Positions 11,000 to 22,656 of a DNA stretch of 64,000 bases are shown here, in pieces. The position numbers were made by a program, and so were the translations under genes. The stretch lies in the NCBI GenBank assembly GCA_030386875.1, contig CM059563.1, forward strand, positions 18,863,936-18,927,935, in the 5' to 3' direction. The notes below the pieces were generated by a model. It saw only the letters and a program-made list of their open reading frames with translations, had not been told where the DNA came from and did no database searches. Source of the DNA: Morinoia aosen. Lineage: Eukaryota > Arthropoda > Malacostraca > Amphipoda > Talitridae. Position 1 is the first letter of the stretch. Every line of letters starts with the position of its first letter.

Positions 11000-13705
11000 A
11001 ATGGCACCATCAATATTCTTCTATTAGTGAACTGCAAATTGAAGGTTGATTGGTTGAAGTTATGCTTGGAAGTCGTCGAGTTGATCGTATCTGTAGACGC
11101 TGGTGTCTTTTCTATCTGAAGTTGGCAGTTGCTGGTCACATTTTTGCACTTCCACAGGAATATCGATCTTATTCATTCGACTCTACTACAATCATGACAG
11201 CTGTTTTTATCATCTCTTGATGGAATCAGGAGTGAAAATTATTCGGTGTGGTGTGGTATTATTATGGCTTCGTGGGCGGTGGGAAAGTTCAAATTCGTTG
11301 GTTTTACTAAGTCTCCTTGTACAAGTCATGATTGTTTTTATTTTTCGTTTCATTCTTTATTTTGTTTTAATTGATTTCATTAGACCGGAACCCATCGTCG
11401 AGCTGTGCACTAAATCACGCAAAAATAACATATTACGATTTCGTCCACCTCACCTGAAACTCAAACTCTCGTTTGTCCATTAGGTCAATATTTAACATGC
11501 ACTTTAGCAACTTCACATAGTTTCAGTTATTCACGAAATGATGAAGTTTCTCCAGAGTAAGAGACACACGCTCAGGCCCTTTTCTCTTCACATAATTGTT
11601 GATCCCAATCCAATCGGAGAGCCGAATTCAAGTGTTTCTTCATCATCCATTACTCGGCCACCTGCAAATGAGAACATGTGTTACTTAGTATTCATGATGA
11701 AAGTTTTTTTCATTCCGTTCTGAAAGATCTTACAAGTACACAGCATCCAATGCTGGTATTCTCTGAAAAGAGCTTTCAGGTTGCACTTGTGTGAATCTTC
11801 TTATTCGGAACTTGTGTCCGGGGCTTATCAATAGTCGTGTTGTCACCGCGAAAAATAGTTCATTTTAATCCGCAGAGATATACTGATAGGTTTGATTCAG
11901 TAGTTGCGATTCGTTCTGAATAGAAGAAGTCCAATGTCTAAGAACTTTCCGTGTTTTGTGACGTTGATCAAGATCTTCTATTCAGGGAAACGTAATTTTC
12001 TTGTGAGGTTTCTTGTGATGGACTGTACGGCATCTATTTATTCGGGACAGTGGTTCAGTTCATTTATATGCAGTTGTATTTCATTGAGCTTTGTATAATA
12101 CGATGTGCTGCTCTCATGAAGAAACATGTTCAGCATTGACTGCCTTCGGCCGCCGGTCTGTCATTGGAAATTCACATTTCCAGTCGTTGAGGAAAAGGTC
12201 ATGTCTTTTTATAGTGGTCGCCTCGTGAAGCTGGTATACTTTTGAAATTATTAAATTATTTAATATATTGTGTGCAGTTCTTACTTTTTTATGTAGAATC
12301 GTTTGTGTTTTAATTCTTAACATGAAAGGGGAATTGAAAATTAGATTAGATCCCGAACCGGATTATCCTTACGTGTTATGGGATAGAATTCTAATTCCTT
12401 GAGTGAAGCCGTGTTTGTTCGAATTCCCCATTAATATATGAGGGTTTATTATGCTTAAGCCCTGCGTTACTTCCTTGAGTTACCTAATATGCGCTCATTC
12501 CGCTGAGGCCTTTTCATTTCAGTAAAAAAATTTCAGTAGTATAGTGTAGCCTAATGTTAGTTCAGAATGTATCAACAATCCCAGTTGAACAGCTTGAGTT
12601 GCTTCTCGATCAGTGTGATAATTAAAAGCCAGCAATGTTGTAAAAATGTCGAACCTTGAGCGGTTAAGCAACTTAGGATGACGAACCATTTCCAGTGACT
12701 AACGCCGAGTTAAGCAATCGAAGTCGCCGTATTTTCGTCTATATTTTGCACAGCGGTGAAGCCTGAGTACCGCATGTTTATGCTAGAAATATCTATGCAG
12801 AGCTTAATGTATTTCTTTTCATTAAACACCGTCTGATGTTATATTGATACGATACTAATGAATTAATTCTAGCATTCCAGGTGTTTGTGTGCCCCATTCG
12901 TGAGAAGACTGGACGGAGCAATTATGGCGACGCGGGCAACCCACATAGCCTGCAACATCGTCAACCTTCGGCATGGCAGCAGCACCTCTTCTGACGTAGG
13001 CCGCACTCAGGATTTTCGTTGAAATCCGATTGTTTCTCAAGTATTCGTACTAGAGGATCGTAATTGTAGATTGAAACACGCTTACGACCCTGTAGCACGA
13101 CTGCTTGAAAAGCACCGTCTTCTTGCACCTCTCCTCCACCGCACTCACTTTTTCTGACGACCGTCGCCTACACTTCAAAGCCGCAACTTTAAGTGGGATT
13201 TCCTTGTGAACTATTTCGCATTATCATTAACTCCTGTATTTGTATCAGTTTTTAAATGTTTGAATGTTCATAAACTTTGAAAGAAAGTTTTTATTTATCA
13301 GTTGATGCTACGATGGTTTAGTAATATTCATTTTGTTACGGTAAAAACGTTTCACTAGGTTAAACATCACAAATGCCATCGTTTAGTGAGAATTCAGTTT
13401 ATTCGGTTTATAAAGGTTACTTTCTAGAGCATGCAGTATGTTTTTTTTACTACGGTAAAATTTTTATTATTATGCGAAATATGTTTTGTGCTGACCTCGC
13501 CTCCTTTTGCAATAACTCGGTATTAGTTTTATTTTCATTTCGGGGCATTTCCAGAATTTTCCACTTTAATTCAATAGTAACTCTCCTGTAGAGGCGGATT
13601 GTGATGTAAATAGCATTGGAATTTATGATATTTTTTACTCATTTTTAAAAAACGTTGATATGTGTTTCGTTCGATTACATTGTGCCTCAACTGTATTCAG
13701 GAATT
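11000..13705. other. Spacer, nothing supported
   Basis: Several frames of 60-126 codons, all AT-biased, without splice or start context. A small GC-rich patch at 12890-13170 has no continuous frame. Confidence 0.45.
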
Positions 13706-13721
13706 ATATATTCATTCTAGG

Positions 13722-14026
13722 GACTATGTGAGGGCCTGAGCTAAAGGTTAGGTAAGCTTCCTTTTTGTTGTAATAAAATAGGTTTTTGTTTTGTTACGGA
13801 CTTTTTTTTCGGTTCACTGCTGTCCTGTTTTTCAGCACCTACTACTTTCTTCTTCAACTTTTTTCTTGTTTCATGAACTTCTTTCCTAGCTTACTGTTTC
13901 TGTGCACCTTGTGCATAGATTCCGCGTTCCCTCAACTCCATACTAAATGGTGCCTTCCTCTTTCCTCTCTTGGAACATCTTTGTCGTGGTTAAGGGAGGC
14001 TAAAACTTTCTTATATAATAACAATA
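13722..14026 (+). mobile_element. Unclassified short retroposon, copy a (5'-truncated)
   Basis: Member of the ~356-bp family containing gtgagggcccgagct, ggttcactgctgtcctgttt and ctccatactaaatggtgcc. Flanked by a 16-bp direct repeat, atatattcattctagg, at 13706-13721 and 14027-14042. It lacks the first ~55 bases (the hairpin head), which with the duplication indicates insertion by target-primed reverse transcription. Confidence 0.8.
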
Positions 14027-14042
14027 ATATATTCATTCTAGG

Positions 14043-15945
14043 TAAACTGACACGATGTACCTTTAATTCATTATATTTCACATTTTCGAATCTTTTTCGT
14101 TATGGCAAAACTGTTCATTGATTTATTTTTATTGTTGTTAATTTTCAACATCAGCTCTGAAGAACCTAGTTCATCATTCGCTACTTTTTGAGAAAGTAAG
14201 CGTTTCTCATAGCTGTATCGGCCATTTCATCATATTACGTAAAGAGAGTGTGGTGCTGGTTGGCTCAAGGATTTCCTCTTGCTCGTGCGACCAGAAAAAA
14301 AATGAATCTTCTTGCCTTTGGTACACAAAGCCGTTGCGATAACTTTGCTTTTCTCCAAGTCGCGTGACTTGACGCTGCGGAGTGACTCATTTCCTGCGCG
14401 ATGCAAGAGCATGTGCGTCACATTCACACTCTCATTCTCAAGTACTAAAACATTGTGTTCTAAATTGTTCCAAATGCATGCGTTTTTGTCATGCGAAGCT
14501 AGACATTTTTCAATATCATCCTAACGAATCTTATCGCTAGCCTCTGTCGCTAATTAGCGGCTGATGCAGCAGAGTCAGTTATTTCCGCATTTAGTTCTTT
14601 GTTCGTCTGCGAGCTCTTTTATTTTGTGAGTTGAAGGGAAGAGGTTGAGTCATTTCCGCCTGTGGAGCCACAACGGACATGCCAGAATATGCCTCCGGAC
14701 TGTTCCCATGCTTCGCTCCGTCGACCGCCCGTCCAGGACCTGGTACCTGTTATTTCCGGCTGACTGCAGCCGCCACCACCTGAAGGTGTTGGTTGACCTT
14801 TTGTGCTACTTGCGGGTGCTGATGACGTGATGATGATCTTCTAAGCTTGATCCTATTCTCCCAGTGGAGTCTCCCTTCGTTCAGGGATCATGGGATAGCC
14901 CTTTGAACACAATTTCTGTGCTGATTATTTTTTCAGAGCGGTTATTAGCGATTTTGTTCGGCACCATTTTGTAATGAGATATGATATCTGTGGTACTTAG
15001 TCAATTTTGTCTTGCAAACTTCATATTTCTGTCAGTTGAATGTGTGGACACTTGTTCTACTTTCTGCTTGTGCGTCTATTTTGTTTCCATTCTAAAGAGA
15101 TTTTTTTTACTAGTATTGAGAGTCACCGAACTGAGAGTGCGCAGTCATCCTCATTCCGCGCGTCGAATTCATCGCGTTCTGTTCTTCCTGACCGATTGCG
15201 AGAGAGAAATTCCAGTGACATGAAGTGAAGGGCAAATATTTCTCGGTTCGCTTCTTTACATTTTTTACGAAGAGAAAAACTTGGGCAATATCTCCGATGA
15301 GCGAAGACCGTATCCCAACCGGCAATTGCCGTCGACATTCTTTGCATTCTCCTTCGAAGCCACCAGTGTTGATTAGGAGGCACTTTTTAAGGATGTAAGC
15401 ACCTCTAGTGGATTTCGCCACAAATGCAACAGGTGGAACAACAACGCATGTATCTCTGGTTACAGCTATTGTAAGGAGCGCTCTGACGCTTGTGTTATTC
15501 ACCAGCGAGGACGTCAAAGTGGCAACCTTTTTTACTCTGTTGTTAAGGCCTCGAAAGGAGGCGAACACTCGGGGGAGTGGCCGTTGTTCGCGTGGGCTGA
15601 CCGGTGCAGGTGGGTGGTAGCCTGGATACCGCTCCCATCTTCGTGCTGCTCTCCGAGTGAGAGAAGTTCTTGACGTCTTGCGCTGCTGATCGGTGTAAAC
15701 GTCGGGTTTGAATTTGGAAGTTTATTCGGTTCATCTCAGTTGATGCTGCGTTGATTCACTTTTTGTTGGTGTTGGACTGATCAATGTGTGCGTTATGTTT
15801 TATGTGTGGGTTTTGGCGTTTTGCCGCAGCGTACTGTTCGGAAGGTGTGATTTGAATTACAGGAAAATAGTGCAGTATTTACTTAACGTTCTAGTACAGC
15901 TCCCTCTATTATCCGCCGGACTTTTTACTCTGGGATGGAATTGAA
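14043..15945. other. Mixed-GC spacer with unassigned frames
   Basis: CpG-richer than surroundings between 14300-14850 and 15110-15800, with a GCAG|gtgggt donor-like site near 15608. Could hold noncoding exons; none can be supported. Confidence 0.35.
15110..15568 (-). other. 152-codon open frame without recognisable domain
   Basis: The longest frame in the left third apart from the mariner. It contains five scattered Cys and no domain I know. The opposite strand is also open over much of it (15408-15620), typical of chance frames in balanced sequence. There is no splice or promoter evidence. Confidence 0.15.
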
Positions 15946-15958
15946 AATAAATTCGCAC

Positions 15959-16314
15959 AACCCCTCAGGGGGATACAATTATTGTATCTATGGGAACTAG
16001 CGCTCCCAGGGGGACAATGTGAGGGCCCGAGCTAAAGGTTAGGTAGGCTTTCTTTTTGTTAAAATAGAATAGGTTTTGTTGTGTTACGGACCATCTTTTT
16101 TCGGTTCACTGCTGTCCTGTTTTTCACCGCCTACTACTTTCTTCTTCAACTTTTTCTTGTTTCATGAACTTCTTTCTTAGCTTTCTGTTTCTGTGCCCTT
16201 TCTGCATAGATTCCACGTTCCCTTAACTCCATACTAAATGGTGCCTTCTTCCTTCCTCTCTTTACATCTCATTGTTGAGGATAGGGAGGCTTAAACTAAC
16301 TAATAAACTAAACT
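15959..16314 (+). mobile_element. Unclassified short retroposon, copy b (full length)
   Basis: Full 356-bp copy beginning acccctcaggggg, with the gatacaat-t-attgtatc hairpin. The tail is aactaataaactaaactaat. It is flanked by the 13-bp direct repeat aataaattcgcac at 15946-15958 and 16315-16327. An internal AATAAA-like stretch is present in the sense direction in most copies. Confidence 0.85.
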
Positions 16315-16327
16315 AATAAATTCGCAC

Positions 16328-16785
16328 TGTTTTTCTTAGAAATATATTTGAGTGGGATAAAGATTGTTCCATTATTTCTGCGTCATCACTGTACTATAAA
16401 AATAATAGAGCGTCTTGCGCTTAAAAATGTTGCACATGTTCAAGTGTTTCTTTTTGTCAAGTGATAATATGAATTTTCCAGCGCTTCCGCTTAATTTTTT
16501 CCAAATTTCATTTGCCGACTGTTTTTCATTGTAGATACAAACGTAAAAAAAAGAATGTTTTCATACAGCAAAAATAATGAATTTGCCCATTGTGTACCTT
16601 TCGACTTCTATTTCTTACAGAAGCGCTTTCTCATGGTCGGCACTAGTTTGCTTCTATTCGTTATTAGTTCATTCCAAATTATCAGTTTCCTTTATTTAAG
16701 AATTCAATTCTGGATTCTATAGTAATCAGTTCGGAATGTGCAGTCCACACTGAGCGTTCCTGCACCCTTGGGGTCTGCGATACTT
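16328..16785. other. Spacer between two retroposon copies
   Basis: AT-rich unique DNA, nothing seen. Confidence 0.5.
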
Positions 16786-16798
16786 CCAAGACGAAGTC

Positions 16799-17154
16799 CC
16801 CTCAGGGGGATACAATTATTGTATCTATGGGAATTAGCGCTCCCAGGGGGACAATGTGAGGGCCCGAGCTGAGAGTTAGGTAGGCCTTCTTTTTGTTGAA
16901 ATAAAATGTTTTTGTTATGTTAAGGACCACCTTTTTCGGTTCACTGCTGTCCTGTTCTTCAGCTCCTACTACTTTCTTCTTCAACTTTGATCTTGTTTCA
17001 TAATCTTCTTTCCCAACTAACTGTTTCTATGCCTTTCTGCGTAGATTCCGCATTTCCTTAACTCCATACTAAATGGTGCCTTCCTCCTTCCTCTCTTTGG
17101 ATCGCAATTGCTGCTGGGTAGGGAGGCTAAAACTAACGACTAATCTAATCTAAT
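16799..17154 (+). mobile_element. Unclassified short retroposon, copy c (full length)
   Basis: Full-length sister copy 484 bases downstream of copy b in the same orientation. It has the same head hairpins and a clean taatctaatctaat tail. Flanked by the 13-14-bp direct repeat ccaagacgaagtc at 16786-16798 and 17155-17167. The two copies have different target duplications, so they are independent insertions rather than a segmental duplication. Confidence 0.87.
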
Positions 17155-17167
17155 CCAAGACGAAGTC

Positions 17168-17689
17168 TTACTGCGCCTCAGCAATTGTATGTTCGAAAAT
17201 GATATATACTTTTAAGACTCATCAATTTACATAACATATTAAGGGACGGGATTACATACTGAGCGTCCACGTCGATGACCGGTCATATTTCAGCTCTAAA
17301 AAATAAAAAAATAAAACGATAACAGAACGGAAGACAGCGACTTGGGATCGACTTGGAAATATTCTGGAGTTTACTCTCATTGGTTCAAGGTTACTTGCGG
17401 CGTGTACGTTATTGTGTCTGTAGTTCCCAGTGCGCCGGTAGAGCTGCCAGTGCTCGCGTTATGCCTTTGCTTCATCATCTTTAGATATTAATTTATACCT
17501 ACTTGAGAAGGCAACTGGATCACATACTCAACTTTGACAAACTTTCCGTTTAAATTTGAAATACATCATTTGTGGTTGTTGTTGGGAGGTAATTACCACA
17601 TTACACAACCTATTGCATTGTAATCAGGAATATTCTAATTGTAATTCGAAACATTTCTCGTGTACCTACTACGGTAGTTGAAAGGGATC
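17168..17689. other. Spacer, nothing supported
   Basis: AT-rich unique DNA before the GC-rich block. Confidence 0.5.
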
Positions 17690-18035
17690 TAAGCTGAGCC
17701 AATTACGCCGCCACAAATAACTCTTTCCGCCATGTCTTTTATGCTCTCAGCTGCAGCGACATCAGCTGATCGTGCTTGAACGCCCCTCCCCCCTCCCCCC
17801 TCCGCATCCCTTCCCCATTTCCTCTGTTGCTTCCCCCTCTTCCCCACCCCGACATCGAATGAGCTCCCCATGTCGTCATCGCTAAAAATACCGCGCGGGA
17901 ACTGGAGAATATCGTTGCCGCACGTCGATCCCATCTCGTCTTATCGGGGACTTCATTGAGCGCGTACTGTTGAGTGAAGTCACTGCGTAAACTTGTGGAT
18001 TAAGTTTCGTTCATGCTTCATTGAGCGCGTAAGCT
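17690..18035. promoter_or_regulatory. GC-rich block with C-tract and repeated GAGCGCGTA motif
   Basis: Contains cccctcccccctcccccctc (17783 on), giving G-runs on the minus strand able to form a G-quadruplex, and a 16-bp direct repeat, cttcattgagcgcgta, at 17951-17966 and 18016-18031. High CpG. Possible promoter or origin-like element; no coding frame stands out. Confidence 0.3.
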
Positions 18036-18697
18036 ATTCCTGATGAAAACGTTCACGGGTACAGATTTTTTTCCAGTTTTCAAACCGTGACTTCAACTGT
18101 CCTTGAATGTACTGATTTTTTGTGTTTTTCTAAATTTAAGGAGGCAACCACTCGGAACTATTGAGAGAATGAATAACTTACGAAGTGCACTATCCATTTT
18201 GTGGGAGAAAATTTTTAAAGACCTGTTAAAGTATGTTTCATGTGTTTGTTGCTGATGGAAGTTGAACCTAATCAATTTATAGATTTAAGGAGTGTTTTCT
18301 TGTGCTATTGAGGTGCTATTAGTATAGAGTTAAGAGAAAGCGAAATATATCACACTTTAAACAAAATGAAAATGATTGACAAATCTAATTGTATATATCC
18401 GTTTTAAAAATTGGACATAACTTTTATTACAACCTGATGTATTAGGTGACCTCGCTTCATGCATCAGGTTCTCCTAGGATCCGATTAGTGATAGTTTTCA
18501 AATTGTATTAGTCACGTTCACACACGCCTAACATTTCAGTTCAACTTCTTTTACTAAGGTATTTTAATTCATTGCTTATTGTAAATTTGTCGTATCTGTT
18601 GCGTCATTCGCGTCTACCTGTCGAATCCTACGTTTTCACCATCTACGCATCCACCAACCGAGTCCAACGAATCTGCCAAGTCCTGTTTTTTTCGTAC
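18036..18697. other. Spacer, nothing supported
   Basis: AT-rich; becomes CpG-richer towards the minisatellite. Confidence 0.5.
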
Positions 18698-18797
18698 CTA
18701 CCAGTGCTACTCTACTCATCTACCAGTGCTACTCTACGCATCTACTAGTGCTATTCAACGCACCTACCAGTGGTAATCTACGCATCTACCAGTATGT
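18698..18797. repeat. 22-bp minisatellite, ~4.6 copies
   Basis: Consensus ctaccagtgctactctacgc plus at, repeated head to tail with one or two changes per copy. Confidence 0.85.
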
Positions 18798-19068
18798 AGT
18801 GTCGTAATCCTACGCCCCCGTTCTAAGGAGTCGTATACGCTTTTACGTGTCGTTTACGACCCCCTAGTGCGGTCGCGCGGATCACTTTCCAACTGAACTC
18901 AACGAAGCCTACGACGCCAATGATGTCATCCTGCAGCGCTTGTTTTATTCCCCATTTTGTGTGGAGTTAGTGACGCCTTTAGCACTGTTGTCTGCGACGA
19001 GCCCCAGCGTGGGTGGATGAATCGATATGCTGCATTGTCAATATTGCACTGGATGTGAAATGTTTTTC

Positions 19069-19205
19069 AGATGTCAGCTGCAACGGTTTTGTTCTCGATG
19101 AATGGAACGACCGACGAGCTGATGATTCTTTCGTACTGCGACGGATGGGTCACAATTTATTGAAGTTTTGGGCCCTGAGATGATCGAAGCTTCCGCCAAC
19201 ATTGA
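19069..19205 (+). CDS. Candidate exon or decayed exon
   Basis: Splice-like borders: ttttcag before ATGTCAGC, and ATTGAG followed by gtgagc. No single frame is open across it: the first reads MSAATVLFSMNGTTDELMIL for 30 codons, another ends QFIEVLGPEMIEASANIE at the donor. Either a noncoding exon or a coding exon with a frame break. Confidence 0.2.
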
Positions 19206-20389
19206 GGTGAGCAGTCGTGTCGTTAGATGGTGTATTCTTTCAGTTTCTATCGTATCGATAATTCTCAGATTGTTATTTTTTGGCATTAAAAAAATGAACT
19301 AAATAATTTACGAAGAAAACTATTTTTAACTAATCGTACATTATCACTAGTCCTTGAAGTCCTTGAAGCTCTTTGACGCTAGGGGCATTTCTCAGCATGT
19401 CTGTACTTGAATTTTTCAAAGTGTGAGTTTAAATGAAGTTAGTCGGAACTACTCGGGACGAATTTGTTGTTCCAAATTTAAATCTGCAATATTTTCATTA
19501 ACAAGGGAAAAAATGAAAGAGATGTTTTTGTACTTCAACCTATGTGTGTACTGGGCATCGTGAAGTGACAATACAAAGGTACAAATTATCCCATAAGCTC
19601 CTGTAGTTCTTCAATGATAAATTTCGCAGGATTGCATAATTTGGGAGTGGAGGGGGCTATTCACATGACATTTCTGTTCAAGAGGTCCATGTTTCCTGCC
19701 CGTGAGTGACGTCACGGTAAGGATCTATGACGACATCGGTGAGATCACTCTTGCACCTCTCCCAAAATAGGTACAAGATGTAGGCAGGTAGTGTTGCCGC
19801 ATCCGCCATCGAAAGCTGGGAGTGTCGAGTTTAGTCGGTGCTCTTTTATTCCCTGTAAACCTTTGGTTTTAGAGCAGATTGTGGACCCACTCAATTTTGC
19901 AGCGGGTGTTTTGTATCTTTCTGATCAGAGTCACCTTGTTTTCCGAGCTTATTTCCTTGGGAGATACGTATGAAAAATATGTAACAATATATAGAGATTA
20001 ATGTGGAAATCGCGCAGCAAATCTTGAGTCAATGAAACTCGAAGTAACCTGAACCGTAATTCAACTTTGAACTTCCAATCTGAGATACAACCTCGGACTT
20101 AATCCAATTTAACTCCAATTCTCCATGCTCAGGACCAAATTAGGTTCGCTTGGAACCTGAACTTGAAATTTTTGAGCTCGTATGATAGATTTATTTCTGT
20201 TATATTTCAAGGTACAGCGCAAGCGTAGGAATTGTTTAAATGAATTTATTTTACGTAGGCCTACCATCAAGTTAAAACGAAAAATATCTGAATTCATCTC
20301 CAATGTAGCCTCGACCCTACAGTCTAGTCAAACTTATTGAAGTGACCTTGGAACTACGGTCTAAGACCTGAAAGTAGCCTTGGTCCTGC
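19206..20389. other. Spacer; CRE near 19707
   Basis: Holds one palindromic TGACGTCA at 19707-19714 followed by cggtaagg, and faint relatives of the 40-bp array after 20040. No gene. Confidence 0.4.
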
Positions 20390-20875
20390 AGTTAAATTTC
20401 TAGAAATCGTTCCTTCTCAAACTTCGTACACTGTAACGTTTGGAAATACTTCGTTCCAATCATTTTACAATCAAACGCTTAGAAATAGCCTCTTCTCTTT
20501 TTTGTACACTCTAACGCATAGAAATAATCTTGTCTCAATTTTTGTACTCTTTAACGTCCCAAAATGGCCTTGTCTAAAACGTCTAGAAATGGCCTCTTCC
20601 CAGTCACTGTAGAATCAAATGTCTGGAAATAGCTTCGTCTCATTTTTTTGTACTATCTAACGCCTAGAAAGGGTATCGTTTCAATTTTTGAACTCTTTAA
20701 CGTCCAAAAATGGCCTAGTCTAATTATATAACTCGCGTCTACCTGTATTTGGTTACAATCGAACATCCAAAAATGGCCTCGTCCAAATTATTGTACAGTC
20801 AAATGTCTAGAAATGGCAGGCATTGTCTCAATATTTGTAGAGTTATACGTCTAATACGTCAACGCCTAGAGCATC
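20390..20875. repeat. Degenerate ~40-bp tandem array, about ten copies
   Basis: The pieces tagaaatggcctcgtct, caatttttgtactctttaac and gtc recur in register at roughly 40-base steps. The preceding 350 bases carry fainter relatives (gtagccttggtcctgcagtt), so the array may once have begun near 20040. Confidence 0.7.
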
Positions 20876-22630
20876 TACGGTACAGAGATGTCTGATTCTT
20901 CAATACTTTTCATTTGCAAAAATATACCTATTTAATTGATTATTTTCAATGTTTGTGACCCTTGTATTTTTGGAATCTTAAACCTAACGTTTATGGACAC
21001 GAGAAAATGTAAAAAATAAAGTAGCCATGTAAACTCCTTTTAAACGTAAACGAATACCAAAATTACACGTTGGACTCGTACTTAGGAAAAACTTTTAAAA
21101 CATGCGACTAATTACAGCAGTAACACTTGATTAGTTATAAATGACCTGTACAAACGGGAAACGTAAAATTGTTCAGTTTTTGGAGGTATTGAGGTAAACA
21201 AAAAATTTATTCAGCATGGGTATAAGCATATAAGTGAAGATAAAGTTGACAAACTTTGAGTAAAAATTGTTCAATTCTCCAACAAGCAAGCAACCTTGAT
21301 TTTGGGCTGCGCGGCTTCATGAGCAGCATTCGAAATCATCTCTCAGTAAGTTATCTTGGGTATTGCTGAGCTAATCGATTCGTTTTTATTCTGTGCTACA
21401 AACAGAATCTTCTTTCTTAAGTTAAATTATAGCTCTCGAATGGGGCGCGCGGCCCGGGGAATCTCGCTCGTAGGTACAAGTCAGTACTCGTTCGTTCTAT
21501 GTAGTAATTTCGTATTACAATAATTCTACAAGCGCAATATAGCAAATAAAATATGCAGACATCAATGCATAAGAGCTACAATTTACATGATATTTGCAAG
21601 GTCAAGTTTTTTTCCCAGATGTGGTTTTTTTGAAGGGAGAATTTTTTGAAACGCACGTTCGTTTTCTTTAATTTTTGGCTAAAGTAAAATTGAAGTTGAT
21701 GATGAATCTATTAAATTTTATTGCTAGCAAGAGTAATAAAGGTCCTCAGTGGACATCTACTAGCTATTTCGATTCAAAATTGCGTGGTTCGAACAATATT
21801 ACTCTTTTGAACGATGAAATTACGTATTAAGCATTTCTCACTCAAGATGAGATCGATATTCTTTAATGACGGTGAGGCGCGAATTGGCGTTTCAAAAAAT
21901 AGTCGACTCCTCTACATATCAAAACTTTTGTATCAAAATTAGAACCAACGATATGATGGACAGGAAAATATAAGCAGAATTAAATCTGCTCGGTCATATT
22001 CCCGAATAAGTTCAATCTGCTGAGTGGGTGAAGATAACTCCTTATGGTTTGAAGTCCCGTTGACTTTGTGGGTAACCTCTGGACTACTTGTGATATGAAT
22101 CTCTGGAAGAAGCGAGGAAAGCTTTTTTCATCAAAAATCTGGTTTTGGAACACTATAATTTCATGTTCCAGATTTTTTTTTTGAGGTTGCAGACAAGACT
22201 CACTGAGGCGGAACTATCATCGAGTCTGGAGAGGCTTTGAAAAAATAAATTTAGCCCTATTGTCTGAAGCGTAAAATAGCATTTTATAAGTTAAGGATAA
22301 AAGGAATAGAGTGCGCGTGGAAAAATAAACTTAACTAAAAAAAATTTGCACTCGTGATGACTAGTTGCAGTGAAAACTGAAGAGATATATTACCAATGGC
22401 TCCCTCCTTGTTGAGTCATAGAACCCTATCAAAAGCTCACAATTTTAGAAAAATTGAAGGGGCGATACGCGGAAAACTCTTCTTATTTAGTAGAGAGCTA
22501 ATAAACTAAAGGCGATTCATGTTTTATGTGAATTTGTTATGAGAAAAATTTTGATTGAAAATAATCAGCTTGTTATTGTTGTATTAACAAGTGCGCGTAA
22601 TCCTTTGTTTGAAATTTTGATCTTTGAATA
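20876..22630. other. Spacer or intron, nothing supported besides the 21.3-kb exon candidate
   Basis: AT-rich. A short gcgcgcggcccgggg patch near 21445 is the only GC-rich spot. Confidence 0.45.
21286..21346 (+). CDS. Candidate short exon
   Basis: The stretch ends at TCA followed by gtaagt, a consensus donor. One frame reads SNLDFGLRGFMSSIRNHLS with locally raised GC. The acceptor (ccaacaag) is weak and the exit phase does not join directly to the exon at 26778. Unidentified. Confidence 0.2.
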
Positions 22631-22656
22631 CAGGGTGTCCCCCAAAAAATGTACTC
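22631..22656 (+). mobile_element. Possible terminal end of a DNA transposon
   Basis: cagggtgtcccccaaaaaat followed by gtactc resembles terminal repeats of Tc1/mariner-like elements in invertebrates. It is preceded by TA. I found no matching inverted end, so this may be a solo fragment. Confidence 0.25.

Noticed and set aside
11103-11483. 126-codon plus-strand frame
   Set aside because: Hydrophobic by AT bias, no start context, no recognisable domain.
12640-12730. Stretch with gagcggttaagcaactta, considered as a 5S rRNA or tRNA relic
   Set aside because: No cloverleaf, no B-box, and no match to the conserved 5S internal promoter.
13786-14121. 111-codon plus-strand frame
   Set aside because: Lies almost wholly in a retroposon copy whose T-rich sequence lacks stops in that frame; other copies do not keep it open.
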